15,307 nucleotides of DNA from Nitrospirota bacterium (lineage in GTDB: Bacteria; Nitrospirota; Thermodesulfovibrionia; Thermodesulfovibrionales; Dissulfurispiraceae), in contig DUZI01000011.1 in assembly GCA_013349595.1 (NCBI GenBank), forward strand, positions 1 to 15,307, read 5' to 3'. Numbering within the stretch: the first letter of the stretch is position 1; the number at the start of each line of letters is the position of its first letter. The position numbers and the translations under genes are program-made. A model generated the notes under the pieces. That model saw only the letters and a program-made list of their open reading frames with translations. It did not search any database and was not told where the DNA came from. Positions 13,571-15,307 of the stretch are shown here, piece after piece.

Positions 13571-15307
13571 CTATTGCATTTTATACATATCTGTAAGGAC
13601 CTTTAATTTTTGTGCTGTCTCATTTAGATTCCTTGTAACAGTCTCTACCATTTTTATATTTTCTGTGTTTTGTGCAGTTGCTTGATTAATATTTTCCATG
13701 GCAAAGACAATCTGATCCATGCCAGTAACTTGTTGTTGACTTGAAGCAACAATCTGATTCCCCGCATCAGTTACATCAGATATTTTCAAGATAAGATTTC
13801 TTATGCTTTGTCCTGCATCGGAGGACTGTCTAATGCCTTCTTCAACAGCCTTATTTCCTTGTTCTGTAACAAGCATTGCCTTACTTGTAGCTGATTGAAT
13901 ATCTTTTAGAATGGAATTGATCTGAATTGTGGCAGCCTTTGACTGTTCAGCCAAAGACCTTATTTCTTGTGCTACTACTGCAAAGCCTCTACCATGTTCA
14001 CCTGCCCTTGCAGACTCTATGGCTGCATTTACTGCAAGGAGATTTGATTGTTCAGCCAAATCACTAACTGTATTTACAATATCTCCGATAGCCTGTCCTT
14101 GTTCACTTAATCTAACTGTACTTTGTGCAATTAAATCCATTTTGACCCTGATATTATTCATCTGCTCAATTGTCTCATCGACGGAGGCATAAGAAGATTG
14201 TGAAGCCTCAACAACCTTTTTGATTACCTCTGATACATTATTAGCTCTTATTGATACAAGTTTAGCTGTTTGTCTAACCTCCTCTGCTGTAACGGTAGTC
14301 TCACTTACAGAAGTCGCAGTCTCAGATGCAGATGCTGAAATCTCCGTTGCTGTGGTCATAATTTGATTGATTGATGAAGCAAGAACATTGACTGCCTCAA
14401 GTATATCTCGTGTCTGATTACGCAGTCTTGTAACCATTGTGTTTAGTGACTTTGCCAATATGTCATTGTCAGATTTTGGTTGAATGCTGACTGTAAGATC
14501 CCCGTTTGCTATTAATTTGGCAGAATTTGAAATCTCTAACATTGATTTAGACATCTTATCAATAGATTTTAATAATTTTCCCAACTCGTCATTATATTCA
14601 GACCTTAAATCAACTGATAAATCCCCCTGTGAAAGAGATTCTGATGTAGTTACAGCTTTTTGGATGTTTGATATGATAAGTTTAGTGAAATTACTAAAAA
14701 GCAAGGCAATAATAATTATAAGTGCCAATACAATAATACCCATAAGATATTTAGTAAATAATAATTCCTTTGTTATTACGTCCTCAATATGAAGAATTCT
14801 CTCTCTGAGTTTTTGTCTGATTAGATTTAGGAGTTCTCTCAATTTAACCAAATCTGGAACTAACTCTGTTTTATAAGACCTATCTGCCTTGAGGAATTGA
14901 TTTTTATCACCTGACTCTATTGCTTCTTTGATAAAACCTGCTGTTGCATGGATGTTTCTATGAAGTCTATCAAGGTCTTCAATGGCGGCCCTAAGATTTG
15001 GCAACTCAGTAATCAAGATTTCCTTTCCTTCTGAATGAAACCATTTACCGAAATTACATTTGGTATGGTCTATTTCAAGCCCAACAAAACGCATTTTGCT
15101 CCTTTCATACATAGCATTTTGCAAGCCATATCTCCAATCTAAATGGGCGATTTCCTGCATATTTAAGGAATACATATGATTCTCTAATTGATTCCATCGG
15201 ACAAAATAACCATCTGTCCTTTTCATATTAACAAAGCCAATTATGGTTAATAGGCATAGAAAGAAAAGAATAACCAAAAAAAAGGTAACGAACTTCTTTT
15301 TTATTGA
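13571..15307 (-). CDS. Methyl-accepting chemoreceptor with periplasmic CZB-like domain (5' end off the window)
   Basis: The frame is open to the right edge, and SIKKKFVTFFL precedes the first membrane helix, so the true start lies outside. The 578 visible residues are numbered here from the first codon. TM1 about 6-26. A periplasmic helical domain (about 27-185) contains the CZB zinc-site pattern: H55-xx-W58, C84-x-FG-x-W89, H116 and H120 (LHRNIH). TM2 about 187-206. HAMP and a second HAMP-like unit cover about 207-300, and the methyl-accepting coiled coil about 300-578. The conserved hairpin tip is DLAEQSNLLAVNAAIESARAGEHGRGFAVVAQEIR, about 417-450. No C-terminal CheR/CheB-tethering pentapeptide is seen (ends DMYKMQ). 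It is the first visible gene of the cluster and presumably feeds the downstream CheA; sensing of zinc, redox or HOCl-like signals is known for other CZB proteins and only inferred here. Confidence 0.92.
   Translation of the reverse strand, partial: SIKKKFVTFFLVILFFLCLLTIIGFVNMKRTDGYFVRWNQLENHMYSLNMQEIAHLDWRYGLQNAMYERSKMRFVGLEIDHTKCNFGKWFHSEGKEILITELPNLRAAIEDLDRLHRNIHATAGFIKEAIESGDKNQFLKADRSYKTELVPDLVKLRELLNLIRQKLRERILHIEDVITKELLFTKYLMGIIVLALIIIIALLFSNFTKLIISNIQKAVTTSESLSQGDLSVDLRSEYNDELGKLLKSIDKMSKSMLEISNSAKLIANGDLTVSIQPKSDNDILAKSLNTMVTRLRNQTRDILEAVNVLASSINQIMTTATEISASASETATSVSETTVTAEEVRQTAKLVSIRANNVSEVIKKVVEASQSSYASVDETIEQMNNIRVKMDLIAQSTVRLSEQGQAIGDIVNTVSDLAEQSNLLAVNAAIESARAGEHGRGFAVVAQEIRSLAEQSKAATIQINSILKDIQSATSKAMLVTEQGNKAVEEGIRQSSDAGQSIRNLILKISDVTDAGNQIVASSQQQVTGMDQIVFAMENINQATAQNTENIKMVETVTRNLNETAQKLKVLTDMYKMQ

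Noticed and set aside
13929..14792. Plus-strand reading frames inside the chemoreceptor gene (13929-14192 and 14484-14792).
   Set aside because: They are antisense to strongly conserved receptor sequence and have no homology I recognise; shadows of the coding strand.
15275..15277. TTG at 15277 as the start of the chemoreceptor.
   Set aside because: It falls inside the first membrane helix. The upstream in-frame codons give Lys-Lys-Lys-Phe before the helix, the normal cytoplasmic lead-in, so the gene continues past the window edge.

Overview
The window is an AT-rich bacterial chromosome segment with tightly packed genes and heavy use of AGG/AGA (Arg) and ATA (Ile) codons. An Slp-type outer-membrane lipoprotein and an MsbA-like exporter point to a diderm (Gram-negative) host. 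The chemosensory proteins, the REC-linked hybrid kinase, the class II photolyase and the 'choice-of-anchor plus Cys-rich repeat' secreted protein are most familiar from Desulfobacterota, Nitrospirota or Deferribacterota-like lineages. That placement is an inference and cannot be fixed from this sequence alone. No rRNA, tRNA, CRISPR array or transposase gene was seen.

Left part (1-6280, all + strand). xthA (exonuclease III) has a clear extended -10 promoter. An Slp-family lipoprotein follows. Next is an MsbA-type ABC exporter overlapping a CorA-type magnesium/divalent cation channel by 8 bp. Last is a secreted seven-repeat beta-propeller-like protein, with a Hydin/choice-of-anchor-like domain and a Cys-rich C-terminal domain, which begins at a TTG codon.

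Right part (6277-15307, all - strand; read from right to left). This is a chemosensory gene cluster: a methyl-accepting chemoreceptor with a periplasmic CZB-like zinc-site domain (5' end outside the window), a CheA kinase with a C-terminal receiver, a class II CPD photolyase, and CheB. After a 214-bp gap come a response regulator ending in a CxxC...CxxC module and a receiver-fused hybrid histidine kinase whose N-terminal 170 residues are a paralogue of that regulator. The photolyase shares overlapping stop/start codons with cheA on one side and cheB on the other, so it is built into the signalling operon. No CheW or CheR is visible; they may lie further upstream, beyond the right edge.

Three intergenic gaps carry copies of one dispersed repeat with inverted arms: two near-complete copies of about 200 bp (859-1054 and 4573-4777) and one half copy (8865-8942). 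It looks like a non-autonomous MITE-type element and is the main unexplained structure in the non-coding DNA. The + and - gene blocks converge with overlapping stop codons at 6277-6280, leaving no room for an intergenic terminator.
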